64,000 nt of DNA from Bradyrhizobium sp. CB3481. GTDB lineage: Bacteria > Pseudomonadota > Alphaproteobacteria > Rhizobiales > Xanthobacteraceae. The notes below the pieces were generated by a model that saw only the letters and a program-made list of their open reading frames with translations, ran no database searches and had not been told where the DNA came from. The stretch covers positions 5,662,501 to 5,726,500 of the forward strand of contig NZ_CP121647.1 of assembly GCF_029714305.1 (NCBI RefSeq), in the 5' to 3' direction. Position 1 is the first letter of the stretch; each line of letters begins with the position of its first letter. The translations under genes and the position numbers were made by a program. Below are positions 40,984 to 54,389 of this stretch, one piece after another.

Positions 40984-43056
40984 ATGGATGCAATCTTCGA
41001 TTCCAGACCAACGCTCGACCAGCCAGATGATGACCCACACCTTTGGCTTGAGGCGATCGATAGTCCTGAGGTTCTGGCTTGGGTCGACGCTCGCAATGCC
41101 GAGACGCTGTCCCGATATGGGGGTGCAGCTTTTATGCGCGACCGGGACATCGTGCTCGACTTGCTTGATCGACCAGACCGCATCCCAACAGTCCAACGTT
41201 ACGGCGACCTTGTCTACAACTATTGGACGGATGCGGAACACCCCCGTGGGTTGTGGCGCCGGACAACAGAGGCCGGGTACCGCACGGGTACACCGACGTG
41301 GCAGGTGCTCCTGGACCTGGATGCTCTGGCTTGGACGGAAGGTGAGGACTGGGTATGGGCGGGAGCCACGATCCTCCCGCGAACTCATGATCGTGCGCTC
41401 CTGCGCTTGAGCCGGGGCGGAAGCGACGCCAGCGTCTTGCGCGAGTTCGATCTGTGCAATGTTGCCTTTGTTGAGGACGGTTTCACCTTACCCGAAGCCA
41501 AAGGCGAAGCGGTCTGGCTCGACCGTGACACGCTGCTGCTATCGAGCGCGTTCGGACCGAATATGGCAACGCGCTCCGGCTATGCACGCACCGTGCGGCT
41601 ATGGCCGCGCGGGTGTAACCCACTGGATGCGGCCGTGCTGTTCGAAACCGAACCTGCAAACTTGAGCGTCGGGGGATGGGCCGACCATCAGACAGGGACA
41701 GAGCGACTGACGTTCGTGGAGTGCACGAGTTTCTTTGATGCGACGATCCACCTCGGCGATCGTTCGGGCCCGCGCGCGCGCCTCGACCTACCCTCGCATG
41801 TTAATGTGAACCTCCATCAGAACTGGCTCTCCCTGCGTCTGCGGCAGCCCTGGACAATTGACGCGAGCAGATACCAACCCGATACGGTCCTCGTCATCGC
41901 TTTGACGGACTTTCTCGCGGGCGGGCGTAACTTCACCGTCCTGTGGAAACCGGGCGAACGACAAGCGCTCCAATATGTATTTTGGTCGGCTGGCCGGCTG
42001 ATACTCTACATTCTGAACGATTTACGCCCGATGCACCTGGTTTGCGAGTTGCAGGAAGACGGCTGGGCGCAGTGGACCTTGCCTGGCCTGCCCGCACTTG
42101 GCAGCGTCGATATCTGGCCTCTCGATGGCTACTCGGAGGAAGCTGACGGGACGCTGCTCGCGACGGCACATGATCCCTTGACCCCGCCGACGCTCTTTAA
42201 ATTCCCTCCCGCGCTCAGCGCACCGTGCGTGCTACGTCAGTCGCCCACCCTCTTTGACGTGCGGGGTTTGCGCGTCTCTCGTCATGAGGCAATCTCGGCG
42301 GATGGGACCCGCGTGCCCTACGTCCAAGTCGGGCCAGCGACCCTCGCCGGCGACGCTCCCGTCCATCTCACCGCGTATGGCGGTTTCCGTCACACACTGC
42401 TGCCCACTTATCAGCCAGTGCTCGGTAGACTTTGGTTGGAGCGAGGCGGCACCTGCGTGACCGCCAACATTAGAGGCGGCGGTGAATTCGGCACCAGCTG
42501 GCATGACGCCGGGCGCCGAGAGGGCAAGGCACGTGCGCATGATGATTTGGCGGCGGTCGCTGCCGACTTGGTGGCACGCGGGGTAACACGGCCTGACAGG
42601 ATTGCGGCCCAAGGCGGGTCGAACGGGGGCCTGCTCATCGCCAACATGCTAACGCGCCATCCGGAGCACTTCGGTGCGTTATTCTGCACGGTTCCGCTGA
42701 TCGATATGCGACGCTACGCCAAACTCCTGGCCGGGGCGAGTTGGATCGCGGAATTTGGCGATCCAGACAATGTTGAAGATTGGTCGTTCCTCAGTGAAAT
42801 CTCCGCCTATCATACGGTGCAAGCAGGTCGCCCGTACCCGCCGATCCTACTTGCCACAACACGTCGAGACGACCGCGTGCATCCCGGGCACGCGCGCAAA
42901 ATGGCTGAAAAGCTACGTAGGCTTGGCTGCGATGTCTCCTTTTATGAGTCAGACGCCGGCGGACACGGCTACGGCAAGGACAACGAGCAGAACGCCTCTT
43001 TCATAGCACTCGGATTAACCTTTCTACGTCGCGCCATCGGATGGGACAGCCTGTAG
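40984..43056 (+). CDS. Prolyl oligopeptidase family (S9) serine peptidase
   Basis: A 690-residue cytoplasmic protein with no signal peptide. Residues 1-400 form the beta-propeller region ('DDPHLWLEAIDSPEVLAWVDARN' start) and the rest the alpha/beta-hydrolase domain. The catalytic Ser is in 'GGSNGG' (about 540), Asp in 'TRRDDRVHPGHARKM' and His in 'AGGHGYGKD'. The frame is fully intact, in contrast to most neighbours, which suggests it is under selection or recently acquired. The family hydrolyses short peptides or modifies peptide natural products; the substrate is unknown. Confidence 0.88.
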   Translation: MDAIFDSRPTLDQPDDDPHLWLEAIDSPEVLAWVDARNAETLSRYGGAAFMRDRDIVLDLLDRPDRIPTVQRYGDLVYNYWTDAEHPRGLWRRTTEAGYRTGTPTWQVLLDLDALAWTEGEDWVWAGATILPRTHDRALLRLSRGGSDASVLREFDLCNVAFVEDGFTLPEAKGEAVWLDRDTLLLSSAFGPNMATRSGYARTVRLWPRGCNPLDAAVLFETEPANLSVGGWADHQTGTERLTFVECTSFFDATIHLGDRSGPRARLDLPSHVNVNLHQNWLSLRLRQPWTIDASRYQPDTVLVIALTDFLAGGRNFTVLWKPGERQALQYVFWSAGRLILYILNDLRPMHLVCELQEDGWAQWTLPGLPALGSVDIWPLDGYSEEADGTLLATAHDPLTPPTLFKFPPALSAPCVLRQSPTLFDVRGLRVSRHEAISADGTRVPYVQVGPATLAGDAPVHLTAYGGFRHTLLPTYQPVLGRLWLERGGTCVTANIRGGGEFGTSWHDAGRREGKARAHDDLAAVAADLVARGVTRPDRIAAQGGSNGGLLIANMLTRHPEHFGALFCTVPLIDMRRYAKLLAGASWIAEFGDPDNVEDWSFLSEISAYHTVQAGRPYPPILLATTRRDDRVHPGHARKMAEKLRRLGCDVSFYESDAGGHGYGKDNEQNASFIALGLTFLRRAIGWDSL

Positions 43057-43250
43057 CCTACGCTGGTTGATTGTCCATGATTGAGAACACCTGATGAGTT
43101 TCGGAGCAAATACAAACGCCGACCCGAGAGGCTTCTGAGCAGGCCCAAGCTGCGGCCTTGGCTAGTTAGTTGCTAACCGGTACAAGGCCCCATCTCGCCA
43201 TCCCTCGGGCTCACCTGCCATACAAGCTGGGCTGAGCTGATCCGAGGTGG

Positions 43251-43491
43251 AGCGATGGCGATGCCATGCTTGATGCCAAGCCCGTCGTCGCGTCAAGGTG
43301 CTCACCGGGAGCGTGAGCGGGCGAGGATGGACTTACCGGAGAGCCTTGAGAAGGGTGTGAACATCCGCAACGTGGCGCGGCGCAGTGGCGCTGCCCGCTG
43401 GCTGCTTACGGTGTATCGACACTATAATTCCAGCGGCCGTCGGGGCTGTGCCCCAGTACTGGATACCAACCGCTACGCACGCGCCCGCTGA
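43251..43491 (+). pseudogene. IS66 TnpA remnant
   Basis: The frame beginning 'MAMPCLMPS' and containing 'ESLEKGVNIRNVARRSGAARWLLTVYRHY' matches the start and HTH of another IS66 TnpA type ('MPCLMP...RRNGVARGLLTVWR'). A related copy in opposite orientation lies at 47283-48110. Confidence 0.65.
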
Positions 43492-43557
43492 TCACTGCAG
43501 AGTGGGAGCTCATATCGGTACCTAATATCGTTCGCCATAGAAGCAAGGAGTACCCGA

Positions 43558-44202
43558 ATGTCCGATAGACCCAATATCGATCCGTATCCGCTCAGCCCTT
43601 ATGTCGCCTGGGCGGGCAACCGCAATAAGGATGCGATTCTAAAAACGTTCGAAGAACTCTTTCCTACTAAGGGCGCCGCTCTTGAAGTAGCGACTGGTGC
43701 CGGATTGCATATCAATTACTTCGCACCATGTTTTCCGGAACGTTCGGTTTCAGCCTTCCGATTACGATCAAAGCGTTTTCGAGACCATCAAAAGGAACCG
43801 CATCGAAGACGATAACAATAACGTTGCTGATCCCGTTCTGATCGATCTCACCGCGCCGGCGACCTGGCCGGATTCCGATGAGCGGCTCTACGACGTCATC
43901 TTCGTTATCAACATCTTCCATGTTGCCCCCGTCTCGATCGCGACGGCATCGCTGCGCTTGGCGCAAAGCTCCTGAAACCATGTGGCTTCATCACAATCTA
44001 TGGTCCCTTTAAAGTTGACGGGAAATACACCACGCCATCGAACGAGGCATTCGACAGAGAGATCCGGGCGGCCGCCGTGCCCGAATGGGGTCTCAAAGAC
44101 GTGCGGGATCTTGAAAGAGAGACCGGGAAGCATGGGCTGGCGCTCAAACGGCAATTGGATTTGCCGGCCAGTAACCTCATTCTGATTTTTGGTAGATCCT
44201 GA
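43558..44202 (+). pseudogene. DUF938-type SAM-dependent methyltransferase, two frameshifts
   Basis: Begins 'MSDRPNIDPYPLSPYVAWAGNRNKDAIL' with a SAM-binding motif 'ALEVATGAGLHINYFA'. The frame shifts near 43755 (into 'PSDYDQSVFETIKRN') and near 43940 (into 'KPCGFITIYGPFKVDGKYT', 'SNEAFD'). Family members are about 205 residues, which the joined frames would give. An AAGGAG ribosome-binding site precedes the ATG. Substrate unknown. Confidence 0.75.
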
Positions 44203-44617
44203 ACGGCGGCTCAGCCTCTCCAGTGTTGTGGCGCGGCGAGTCCCGCCACTTCGTACTGGTGGCGCCTTCTAGACCTACCGAGCGCCAGACGCTTGGCGAT
44301 GAATGACTACCGCCGAGAGTTCGCGACGAACATGGGGCGCGCCAGGTCCAGACTTCGGCCGTCAGATTCGGTGTTGGTGCTTCAACCGAACTGGGAGCGG
44401 CGCCAGCTCGCCGCTTAGCGCGGTGATCAGCGGGCGCGCGTAGCGGATCCAATATTGGCGCAAGGCTTCGACGGTCGCCGGGATATCGAGGTTGGGCGTC
44501 ACGCAGAAAGTCCTTAGTTTCGCGACGCTCGTGGCGGTTCGAGCAGCGGACGGGCCTGATCGTCGCGACAGTGCAGCAGGATCACCGGATGGCCAGCAGC
44601 AGGCCGTTTTTGACGTT
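44203..44617. other. Nothing recognised
   Basis: Sequence between the methyltransferase remnant and the IS21 element. A minus-strand frame at 44362-44640 is unassigned. Confidence 0.35.
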
Positions 44618-44690
44618 GTTGACTGCCGCGCGACAATCAAAGTGACAGTGGAGCGTCAATCAGGATGAGAGAGCTTCGCCGGGCTCGTGA

Positions 44691-47143
<2,453 letters not shown>

Positions 47144-47282
47144 CGCTCCGCGACAATCAGAGCCAACAAAACTCTTGCGCGCGACAATCATCGCGGCAAT
47201 CATCACCTCGCCGCGACACCGACTCGCCATCCTGATTGTCGCGCGCTTCCCACCCAGATTGTCGCGCTATAGTTGACGTTCA

Positions 47283-48110
47283 GCAACGGCGCCCACGCCG
47301 ATATCCTGAGCCGCATCGTGGTGTAGAAACCTGGTCATCAGGGTCGCGCATCGATATTGCCACTGGGTTTGCGCCGGTGCATCGGCGCGAACTGGCTAGG
47401 CGTGGTACGATCTTGCTGATGACCAGCGCCATACCGCTGCCGTCCCACGCCAGAACCTTCACTCCGTCTATGCGCTTGCTGCGGAAGACGAAGAGGTCGC
47501 CGCAATTCGGGTTTGCGCGCAGCGCTTCGCTCACTACAGACGGCGGTATGCGCCTACTGGCGAAAGTCGACCGGCTGTGCCGGCAGCACCAACTTGAGGT
47601 CGGAGTGCAATCACTGGGTGCCCCGAAGCGGCGACAGCACCGTCGAAAGCGTCGCCAGCTCCACTCCCGGTTCGCCCCGGATGCGCGCCCCATTCGGCTG
47701 GATCTCGTTCACCCCGCATGCTTCGCCGGCGGCGCGGCGATCTCCAAAGGCCTCGTCTGTGCTGACGAAATCTGTTGTCGCTAGCTCTCCTGCCACCGCC
47801 CTCGGCACCAATTTGGATCGGCAAGAAGCTCGGCGCTTTGCCGGCTACCGCCACCGCAACCGGCCGTCGCCACATCGTAAGCAGCCGCGGGCAACGCCAT
47901 TGCGCAGCGCCACCTCGGAACTGTGTTCGTAGCCTCCCCAAAGCTCTCTCGGCCACTCTGGCCTTCTCGGTCGTCCACCGTCGTCGCCGGCATTGCCCGT
48001 GATCACCTCGATACGACGATAGGAATTCACCTTCCTGCCTGGCATCAAGCATGGCATTGCCATCGCTGCACCGCCACTGACTGCTCATGCTAGGCTGTAT
48101 CACAAGCGAT
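47283..48110 (-). pseudogene. IS66 remnant (tnpA and tnpB pieces)
   Basis: On the minus strand a frame near 48063 begins 'MAMPCLMPGRKVNSYRRIEVITGNAG' (IS66 TnpA) and breaks at once into other frames ('RRRRWTTEKARVAERALG'). A TnpB piece with 'NPNCGDLFVFRSKRIDGVKVLAWDG' follows at about 47430-47530. The remnant ends where the IS21 element begins. Confidence 0.7.
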
Positions 48111-48509
48111 ACTGGCCGTGGCGAGGTGGCGACCTCATGCCCTTACGAAAGGCCAATCGTACGGCTTTGGAGGTTGCCTCGACCGCGAACTGAGGCAGCG
48201 ATGAAGCTACTCGTCTTTAGTTAGTCCGGTCGGACCCTAACGCGAGGCGACGAGGCGGTGTTAGCGCTGATTTTCATGTCGGCGGTAGCAACTCGCACCA
48301 AGGTGCCTTTTGGGCGTCATGGCAGTTCGATTCCGCTCAGCTTTCGATGCAACGGGCGCTCAGTAAACCGATGCTTCTTCTGATTTGAGAGCTGGCACTA
48401 CACCGTGGTAAGCCGAGGGCAAACCAATCTGGCGGATACTGCAAAAGCAGCGAACGGGCGGACAAGAGCAGTGTCGCATCGGCCGGATCTTGGTTAAATT
48501 GCGAACGCG
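48111..48509. other. Nothing recognised
   Basis: About 400 bp between IS66 debris and the dioxygenase gene; no protein or regulatory motif identified. Confidence 0.4.
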
Positions 48510-49439
48510 CTAGGCGGCTTTCGCGGGCGGCTGCTTCGTAGCCTTTATGCGCATTACGCTGCATCGACCGTCGATGCTGACGGGCACCTCGCCATCGACG
48601 GTGGCTCGACGAACGACGCGATGCTGGTCGCCGTAATCATTGACCGCATAATGCTGCGTGGCGCGGTTGTCCCAGATTGCGACATCGCCCTCCTTCCAAC
48701 TCCAGCGCACCGTGTTTTCGGGCGCTGTGATATGAGACTGGAACAGATCGAACAACCTCTGGCCGTCATATTTTGAGATACCAACAAAGCGCTGCACCAC
48801 ATCGCCGAGCACCAGCGTGCGTTCTCCAGTTTCCGGGTGAACACGCACGACGGGATGCTCGGTCTCATAGATCGTTCTGGTGAAGACCTCTTCAAAATGC
48901 TTCTTGTCGGCCTCGCTGGCGCGGGCCATTACGGCATAGTCGAAGGCATTGCTGTGAACGGCCCAGAGCTCGTCGGCAAGCCGTTGCAGCGGCCCCGGCA
49001 GGTCGAGATAAGCGGCCGCCGTGTTTGCCCAAACCGTGTCGCCACCAGATAATGGCATCACAACGCCTCGCAGCACTGCGAGCTTGGGATAGGCATCGAC
49101 AAAGGTTCCATCGCTGTGCCACAGGTCGGCCCGGCTAGCGGCGCGGGCGGAATCAAGCTCGATGACCGACGCCGTTCCCTTCATGGCACCGAGCGTCGGA
49201 TGCGGCACAAGCTTTCCGAAATGAAGAGCAAAGCGCTCCCGCTCGGCGTCGTCGAGATGGCCCTGGTCCCGAAAGAAGATGACCTTGTGCTTGAGCAGCA
49301 GTCGGTTGATCTCGGCAATGGTCTGACCCGGCAAATCCCCCGATAGCTTGATATTCTTTATTTGAGCGCCGATGCGCGCTGCGCATTCGACGATGTCGGC
49401 ACACGGAACGACACTATCGATCAAGGCCGTTTTGCTCAT
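48510..49439 (-). CDS. TauD/TfdA-family Fe(II)/2-oxoglutarate dioxygenase
   Basis: 309 residues from the ATG at 49439, which follows GGAG about 12 bases upstream. The iron ligands are present: 'DLWHSDGTF' (HxD, about 110) and the distal His in 'QHYAVNDYGDQHRVVRR' (about 250-266), with the Arg that binds 2-oxoglutarate. Family members hydroxylate taurine, herbicide acids or small metabolites, so the substrate is open. The frame is intact. Upstream lies a leader duplicated from in front of the PEP-mutase-like gene, which hints that the two genes once shared regulation. Confidence 0.88.
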   Translation of the reverse strand: MSKTALIDSVVPCADIVECAARIGAQIKNIKLSGDLPGQTIAEINRLLLKHKVIFFRDQGHLDDAERERFALHFGKLVPHPTLGAMKGTASVIELDSARAASRADLWHSDGTFVDAYPKLAVLRGVVMPLSGGDTVWANTAAAYLDLPGPLQRLADELWAVHSNAFDYAVMARASEADKKHFEEVFTRTIYETEHPVVRVHPETGERTLVLGDVVQRFVGISKYDGQRLFDLFQSHITAPENTVRWSWKEGDVAIWDNRATQHYAVNDYGDQHRVVRRATVDGEVPVSIDGRCSVMRIKATKQPPAKAA

Positions 49440-49587
49440 GGTGGTATTCTCCAAATTGTCGTTTTGTTCGTAGACCAATCTATTCAGCTGCAACACGAAT
49501 TGGTGAACGCCAGAGGTCGACCGCACAATGGGTTTCAACAAAATCCACGACGATTGGCCCGTGCGCTCTTCACGCGATATCGGCCAG

Positions 49588-49677
49588 GGGACGTGTGAGA
49601 CGTGCGCGACGGTCATTAACCTGTGATTGCCATGGGTCTGTCATCTCCATCAATTGCTAACGTTGGTAGTTGACGGA
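49588..49677 (-). repeat. Duplicated gene-leader sequence, copy 2
   Basis: Partner of 39983-40075. It lies about 150-240 bp upstream of the TauD-like gene. A 26-codon frame, 49650 to 49570 on the minus strand, starts 'MEMTDPWQSQVNDRRA' and matches 'MEITDTWQSWVNERRA' in copy 1. Confidence 0.65.
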
Positions 49678-49835
49678 ATGCAGACTTTTACTTGCCACTA
49701 CGGGAGTGATGCAGGAATTGCAGCCAAGAACACATGGTCGGCGGCGGTTAGCCGGCCAACACATCGGCGGTAAAAGAAACCTTCGCAGACCTCCGAAACA
49801 CGGTCTAAGTTTCTGCGTGCTCTTAAGTTTAGCTA

Positions 49836-50030
49836 TGAATTTTTCCAAGACAAAAGACGAGCGCCTATTGGCGTTTTACGAAAATGTTCGCCAGCAAGCA
49901 ATCTTAGATGCCGGAGAAGCCGCTATCGCTTCGCTGGCGAAAACGTCCGCGCCTATCGGAACGGCTGCGCGAAAAAATGGATAGCCGGCGGCTCAAATTC
50001 ACACCGGTAGATTGGCCAGAAGGCCTCGTC
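49836..50030 (+). pseudogene. Short conserved rhizobial hypothetical protein, frameshifted
   Basis: The frame starts 'MNFSKTKDERLLAFYENVRQQ' and then needs a shift near 49935 to continue 'RLREKMDSRRLKFTPVDWP'. Short proteins of the form '..RLLAFYE.VR.Q...LREE.ERR.L.FTPIDWP' recur in Bradyrhizobium; function unknown. Confidence 0.5.
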
Positions 50031-50164
50031 GATGATCGACGTGGGTTTATGTGTTTCCTGAGGATTTTCAGCCCGGACTCGCCCAGCAGTGACGGTCAGT
50101 ATGTAAAATTGGCGAATGCCCGACAACATCTACAAATTGGTCGAACAAAATGGGCCCGAGCGGT

Positions 50165-50650
50165 TCAAAGTGATTGCCGACGCGAAACCGCAACGGCATT
50201 GCTCGCGTCACTTTTTTGGCCTCGTCGTAAGCGGCAAGCTGAGGCCGTCAGGCGGCGTGGTTCCATGGCATAAGCGCGTGTCTGCAGCAATGTTGCGATG
50301 GTCGCCCAAGTTCGTCCGCCGCCGTCGCTGCCCGCGAAGAGGCTATTCTTTGTCGTAATTGTTTGTGGTCTGATGGCGCGTTCGACGATGTTGGAGTCGA
50401 GCTCGATGCGACCATCGGCCAGGAAGCGTTCGAAGATGGCACGGCGCGAGACGGCGTAGCGGATCGCCTCGGCCAGTTTTGATTTGCCGGAGATCCGTCG
50501 CAAGATCTGCTGCCAGAGATCGAAGAGATCTGCGACGACTGCCGCAGAGGCTTGCTGGCGCGCGGCAACGGCGTGCGTCGGGGGCTTTGACGCGCACCGT
50601 CTTCTCGATCTGCCAGAGCTTTGCCATCCGCTCGACCGTCGTCGTTGTCA
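50165..50650 (-). pseudogene. IS66 TnpC C-terminal remnant
   Basis: The minus-strand frame contains 'RYAVSRRAIFERFLADGRIELDSN', 'VERAIRPQTITTKNSLFAGS' and 'DGGGRTWATIATLLQT', the C-terminal end of an IS66 transposase. The upstream part is in other frames and the rest of the element is missing. Confidence 0.75.
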
Positions 50651-50743
50651 CGCTCGAGCTCCCTGCAACATGCAGCCGTAGAACTTGCGTCTGCTGTGTG
50701 ACCAGCAGCCAGCCAATGTGATGCCATCAGCTCTTCCGGCTCA

Positions 50744-51479
50744 ATGAGCCTTGGTGATACCGCCGCGTCGGATGGTGGCGCCACTCGAGTGCTCCGACGG
50801 CACGAGGCCGAGAACCCTCAACGAATGGCGTCATCGACCATTGTGGCGCCAGCTCTTCCATCCGCTTGGTCAAGCAGTCCACACCGGCCTCCGCGTCGGT
50901 CACGGCATGAATGTAGTCCTGCAGAACGATGTGGCTCGCCGGGTGATCGAAGCGCACCGTGGTGAGCCAGCGACGATAAGCCAGAGTCCACCCCTTCTTC
51001 CCGGCATAGATGCGCCCATGCCGCAGCAGGAAGCCTTGGAGATGTCGCCGCGCCTTGCCGAGCACACGCATCGCGGTGGCGCGGGCTCTCACCAAGTCGC
51101 GCATGGCCTCATGCGCCGCATCCGGAACCCACACTGCTGTCAGCTCGCCGCTCCGGTGCAGCTTGGCCAGCATTGCCGCATCGCGCTGGTCGGTTTTTAC
51201 CCAGCGTTCATCGGGATCAGCGAGGGGGCCACCACGATGCAATTGTGCCCCAGGCCCGTCAGTTGTCGATGCAGGCCATATCCGCAGGGTCCGGCTTCGT
51301 AACAAAAAACTTACCTGCCGGTCATTCTTGCCAAGCTTCTTCGCCAGCTTGGCGATTTGGTCAGCGCGATTATGGATGATCCCCAAGTTACGAACTTCCC
51401 CGCCGCGCATCCCTTCGGCCACCGCAACCGAAATCGTCGCCTTGTGCACATCCAGCCCCACGAAAATGCTATCGTTCAT
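50744..51479 (-). pseudogene. IS110-family transposase, copy 1 (internally deleted)
   Basis: Starts 'MNDSIFVGLDVHKATISVAVAEG' like the intact copy at 61326-62438. A pair of compensating frame changes alters '[14 protein letters not shown]' to another reading. The segment after 'SMTPFVE' is deleted, so the C-terminal Tnp20 domain is almost absent. Not functional. Confidence 0.88.
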
Positions 51480-51599
51480 CAGGCCCGCTCCCCATGCTCT
51501 GAGGCTCGGCGCCGGACCATCCGGCGCAACCCTCGATAGGAGCTTGCCGCCGGGCGGGCCGCCCGTCACCTCAGAGGGCGAACATAGGGTGTAGGGCCG

Positions 51600-52140
51600 A
51601 CGACTCTGCATGAAGCGGTGGGCTCTGCCAGGCGTTCGCAGTACACAGGTCTAATCGATCCGGTCACGTGTCAAGGTTTTTCGCGATTGCAAGGGATCAT
51701 GGCGTAGGTATGGGCATGATCGGCACATGCCTGCCTCGCACGCGCCAAGTGGGCGACTGAGCAAGAGCGTCTGCTTTCGTTGCGGCGGCTCTAAATAGAA
51801 CAAATGGTCGAACAAAGCTTGAGCTAACAAAGAAGCTTCTCCCCGCACGCGCGTGGGCACGTTCGAGCACCACGTGGTGCCAAATTAGAAGAGTACTGGC
51901 CCCCTGGACTTTATCGGCGGCGGGGCTTTATACCTTCTTGGCGCCCCATCTAGCCATCACGGTAGGTGGATCACCCTCAAGATGTCAGGTCTAGATTAGC
52001 GCGCATGTTCCCAGCCTTTGGAATCTTCCAAAGGCAGCTTGCCACTGCGCCGGGAGCACCCACCAAAGAGCTTAGCCGTAGACCCACGCCGCTGGGGCCA
52101 TCCGGCAACCCAGTCACGATCCGGCCCGTTGTGCGACGCC
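51600..52140. other. Nothing recognised
   Basis: About 540 bp downstream of the IS110 end; no gene supported. Confidence 0.4.
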
Positions 52141-52257
52141 ATGAAGAACAAAGGCCATCATATGACTCGATCTTTCCGGGATATCGTTGTGACGACAATT
52201 ACCACCATCTCGCTAGTGGCTCTCCTGCTGTACATCGCGTTCGGCCCACCAGTCTGA
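52141..52257 (+). CDS. Possible small membrane protein
   Basis: A 38-codon frame 'MKNKGHHMTRSFRD' followed by one hydrophobic helix 'TTISLVALLLYIAFGPPV'. A second ATG at 52162 is an alternative start. The charge pattern (basic N-terminus, one helix) is that of a real small membrane protein, but I know no family. Confidence 0.35.
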   Translation: MKNKGHHMTRSFRDIVVTTITTISLVALLLYIAFGPPV

Positions 52258-52629
52258 ACGACGCAGGCCCATTCAGAAAGGTCCCGGCGCGAGGCTTGGG
52301 GGCTGGTTGCGCCAGAGCCGCTACACAGAGCGCCTTCCGAACGCCGAATCAATTTACCGGAATAAATGGTGCGAGGTCCCTAGCGCTCACGATTGCCCTA
52401 CAATTTTGATCTCCCGCACAACGAGCGTCTCGATCTGTTCGTAATCTGTTCTTGAATTGGCTTGTCTAATTCACGATCAGATGGACTCGGAGGGTCTGGT
52501 GCAACGACAACCGTTATGGATCGCAACCATCCGGTCATCGCTTCCTTGCAATCCGTCCCCGCCAGCGGTTGCCGCCATTCGGCCATCGCTGCCCTGCAAA
52601 CCTCTTCCTTGAGGAATCGCGATCATAGC

Positions 52630-53120
52630 CATTGTTCACGCACCGACCGCAGCCCCGGTCAGAATCAAGATCCTGCCCGACATCAGGCCCTTCATCGCCA
52701 GTGCGCAGGTTGAGGCCGATCGGCTGCAGGATGAGTTCAACGAGTTGATCCAGCCAAATATTTGTTGACCAGCTGCGCATCATGATCGGACGCGATCTCT
52801 CCCGTTTCGATCATGGGCCCCGTCATCTGATCGACACCCATAGCACGGCGGCTCGCCAGCCGTTTCAAATTGGTGATCGATATTATTGATCGCGAGAAGC
52901 CGACCTTTCATCAGCTCGTGCAACGCCTGGCGCACGCGGCCACTGAGTGATTGCCAGTCCGCCGGAGAAGATCGCCGACAACGTCCAAACCTGGTTCGAG
53001 AACGGCGCAGCCGACGGCTTCAAGGCCATGTCGCCTTGGCTGCCCGGCGGCCTCGATATCTTTGCCGAGTCGATGAGAAACACGCTGAGGATCCCCCTGC
53101 TCCATCGCCCTCTTGTCGAA
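52630..53120 (+). pseudogene. LLM-class flavin monooxygenase (NtaA/SnaA type), C-terminal remnant
   Basis: Pieces in changing frames read 'APVRIKILPDIRPFIA', 'EADRLQDEFNELI', 'IMIGRDLSRFDH' and then 'SPPEKIADNVQTWFENGAADG' and 'PWLPGGLDIFAE'. These are the C-terminal motifs of nitrilotriacetate-monooxygenase-like FMN-dependent enzymes. The N-terminal half is missing and several frames are broken. Confidence 0.7.
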
Positions 53121-53199
53121 GCGGCGATGGTTGGATCGCAAGGTGTCGAGTCCTGCGCAGTGCCGCCGAGCGAGCGAGCACATAGACGAACCAGACCGT

Positions 53200-53794
53200 G
53201 AAGTTCGTGTAAAATCGGTACATTCAGCTCGCTCATGAGCCGAAGAGCTTCGTTCGAAACGGACGCGGCATGCACCGGATCGAGGTCGCCCAAGGTACCC
53301 GCCTGCAAGAACCCGCAATATCTTTTGTGCAATATCGATCAATATAACGCATGGGCGAGCATCGGAATATGAACTGCGCGAGCATGTTGCAATAGCAAAT
53401 GCGAGCGGGCGTGCTGAACTCCTGACGGGAGCACGCGAAGATCGTACGTGCGCAGCTGCGGATAAGCTGCGCACCAGAAGCTGCGCTTCCCTAGGACGAC
53501 GACCTGTGATTCACGTACCTCCGCGACCAAAGCGTCATCATCCACAGCAGGATGGACGGGCGCGAGAAATACGACACAGGCGAAAGAAAGACCTCTTGAA
53601 CGACAATCCGCGTGGTGAAATCCGTCGAAAGAGGACGCTTCAAGGCTGGATTTAGGCATCAGCCTGGGGCCAATTGCATCAAAATGTTAGGATCGTTGAA
53701 GATAATGATGCGATTAAACGCATTAAGCGGCAAAACGGCACCCTCTACAAGGAGAAGACCGAGGATTGGCAGCCAAAGATGCCTGAGGACGACG
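53200..53794. other. Nothing clearly recognised
   Basis: A minus-strand frame at 53339-53659 (106 residues) and a plus-strand frame at 53674-53937 exist without recognisable motifs. Confidence 0.35.
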
Positions 53795-54094
53795 TTACTC
53801 CGGCCCATGCACCCCAGCATTCTTATCTATCCCCTTCACCTCATCGATCTGAGGAACCTGCGGTAGTTTTGTCGAAGATCTGTTGCTGGGCTCACGTACG
53901 AAATCCAACTTGTCAAGCTGGCCGGTCGACAAGTTAGGTGAAGGCGATGAACTGCAATCAAGGTTGTGGTTTGTGCGAAGACCAGTCAGCGCAACGACAA
54001 GAGGAAGGGAGATCACCACCGCAATCAGGCCGTACTCGATGGAGGTCGCACCACTCTTGTCCAGCCGAAAACGCAGAAAAGGAAATGATTTCAT
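53795..54094 (-). CDS. Flp/Fap-type pilin-like protein with odd C-terminus
   Basis: Residues 10-40 'RFRLDKSGATSIEYGLIAVVISLPLVVAL' are the conserved Flp pilin segment, with 'GATSIEYGLIA' at the processing and assembly region. Normal Flp pilins are about 55 residues, but here the frame runs to 99 residues with a Ser/Pro-rich tail, so the original stop may have been lost. No cpa/tad pilus genes are adjacent. Confidence 0.55.
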   Translation of the reverse strand: MKSFPFLRFRLDKSGATSIEYGLIAVVISLPLVVALTGLRTNHNLDCSSSPSPNLSTGQLDKLDFVREPSNRSSTKLPQVPQIDEVKGIDKNAGVHGPE

Positions 54095-54195
54095 TTCAAT
54101 GCCATTTTCCCGCGAGTCTCGGTCCGGCTTGTCATTCTGGCTCTTCTAATTCGGTCCACGCTCAGCCCTTTCCACTATGCTGCGTAAAGTTATGA

Positions 54196-54330
54196 GAGCT
54201 GCACAACCAGCGCTTTGAGGCGTTCAACGTCTTGCTTGCAGCGCCTCAATTCGCGCTGCTCATGTGCGTCTTCGATGCTTCGGGGCTGGCGTCTGTCATG
54301 ACGCGGCAAGTATACCCGATTCTGGTCGGC
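54196..54330 (-). pseudogene. Decayed copy of the small coiled-coil hypothetical protein at 56805-57029
   Basis: On the minus strand the pieces 'MTDASPEASKTHMSSA' and, after a frame change, 'LRRCKQDVERLKALVVQLS' then stop, match 'MTASTNLYEASAMTNERELERYKQENARLKELVVRLS' of the other copy. The homology continues upstream to about 54400. Confidence 0.6.
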
Positions 54331-54389
54331 CACACTCCGATGAACATAGTACGAAACGGACGAAAATTCTCGTTTCTCGCCTGAGTGTG

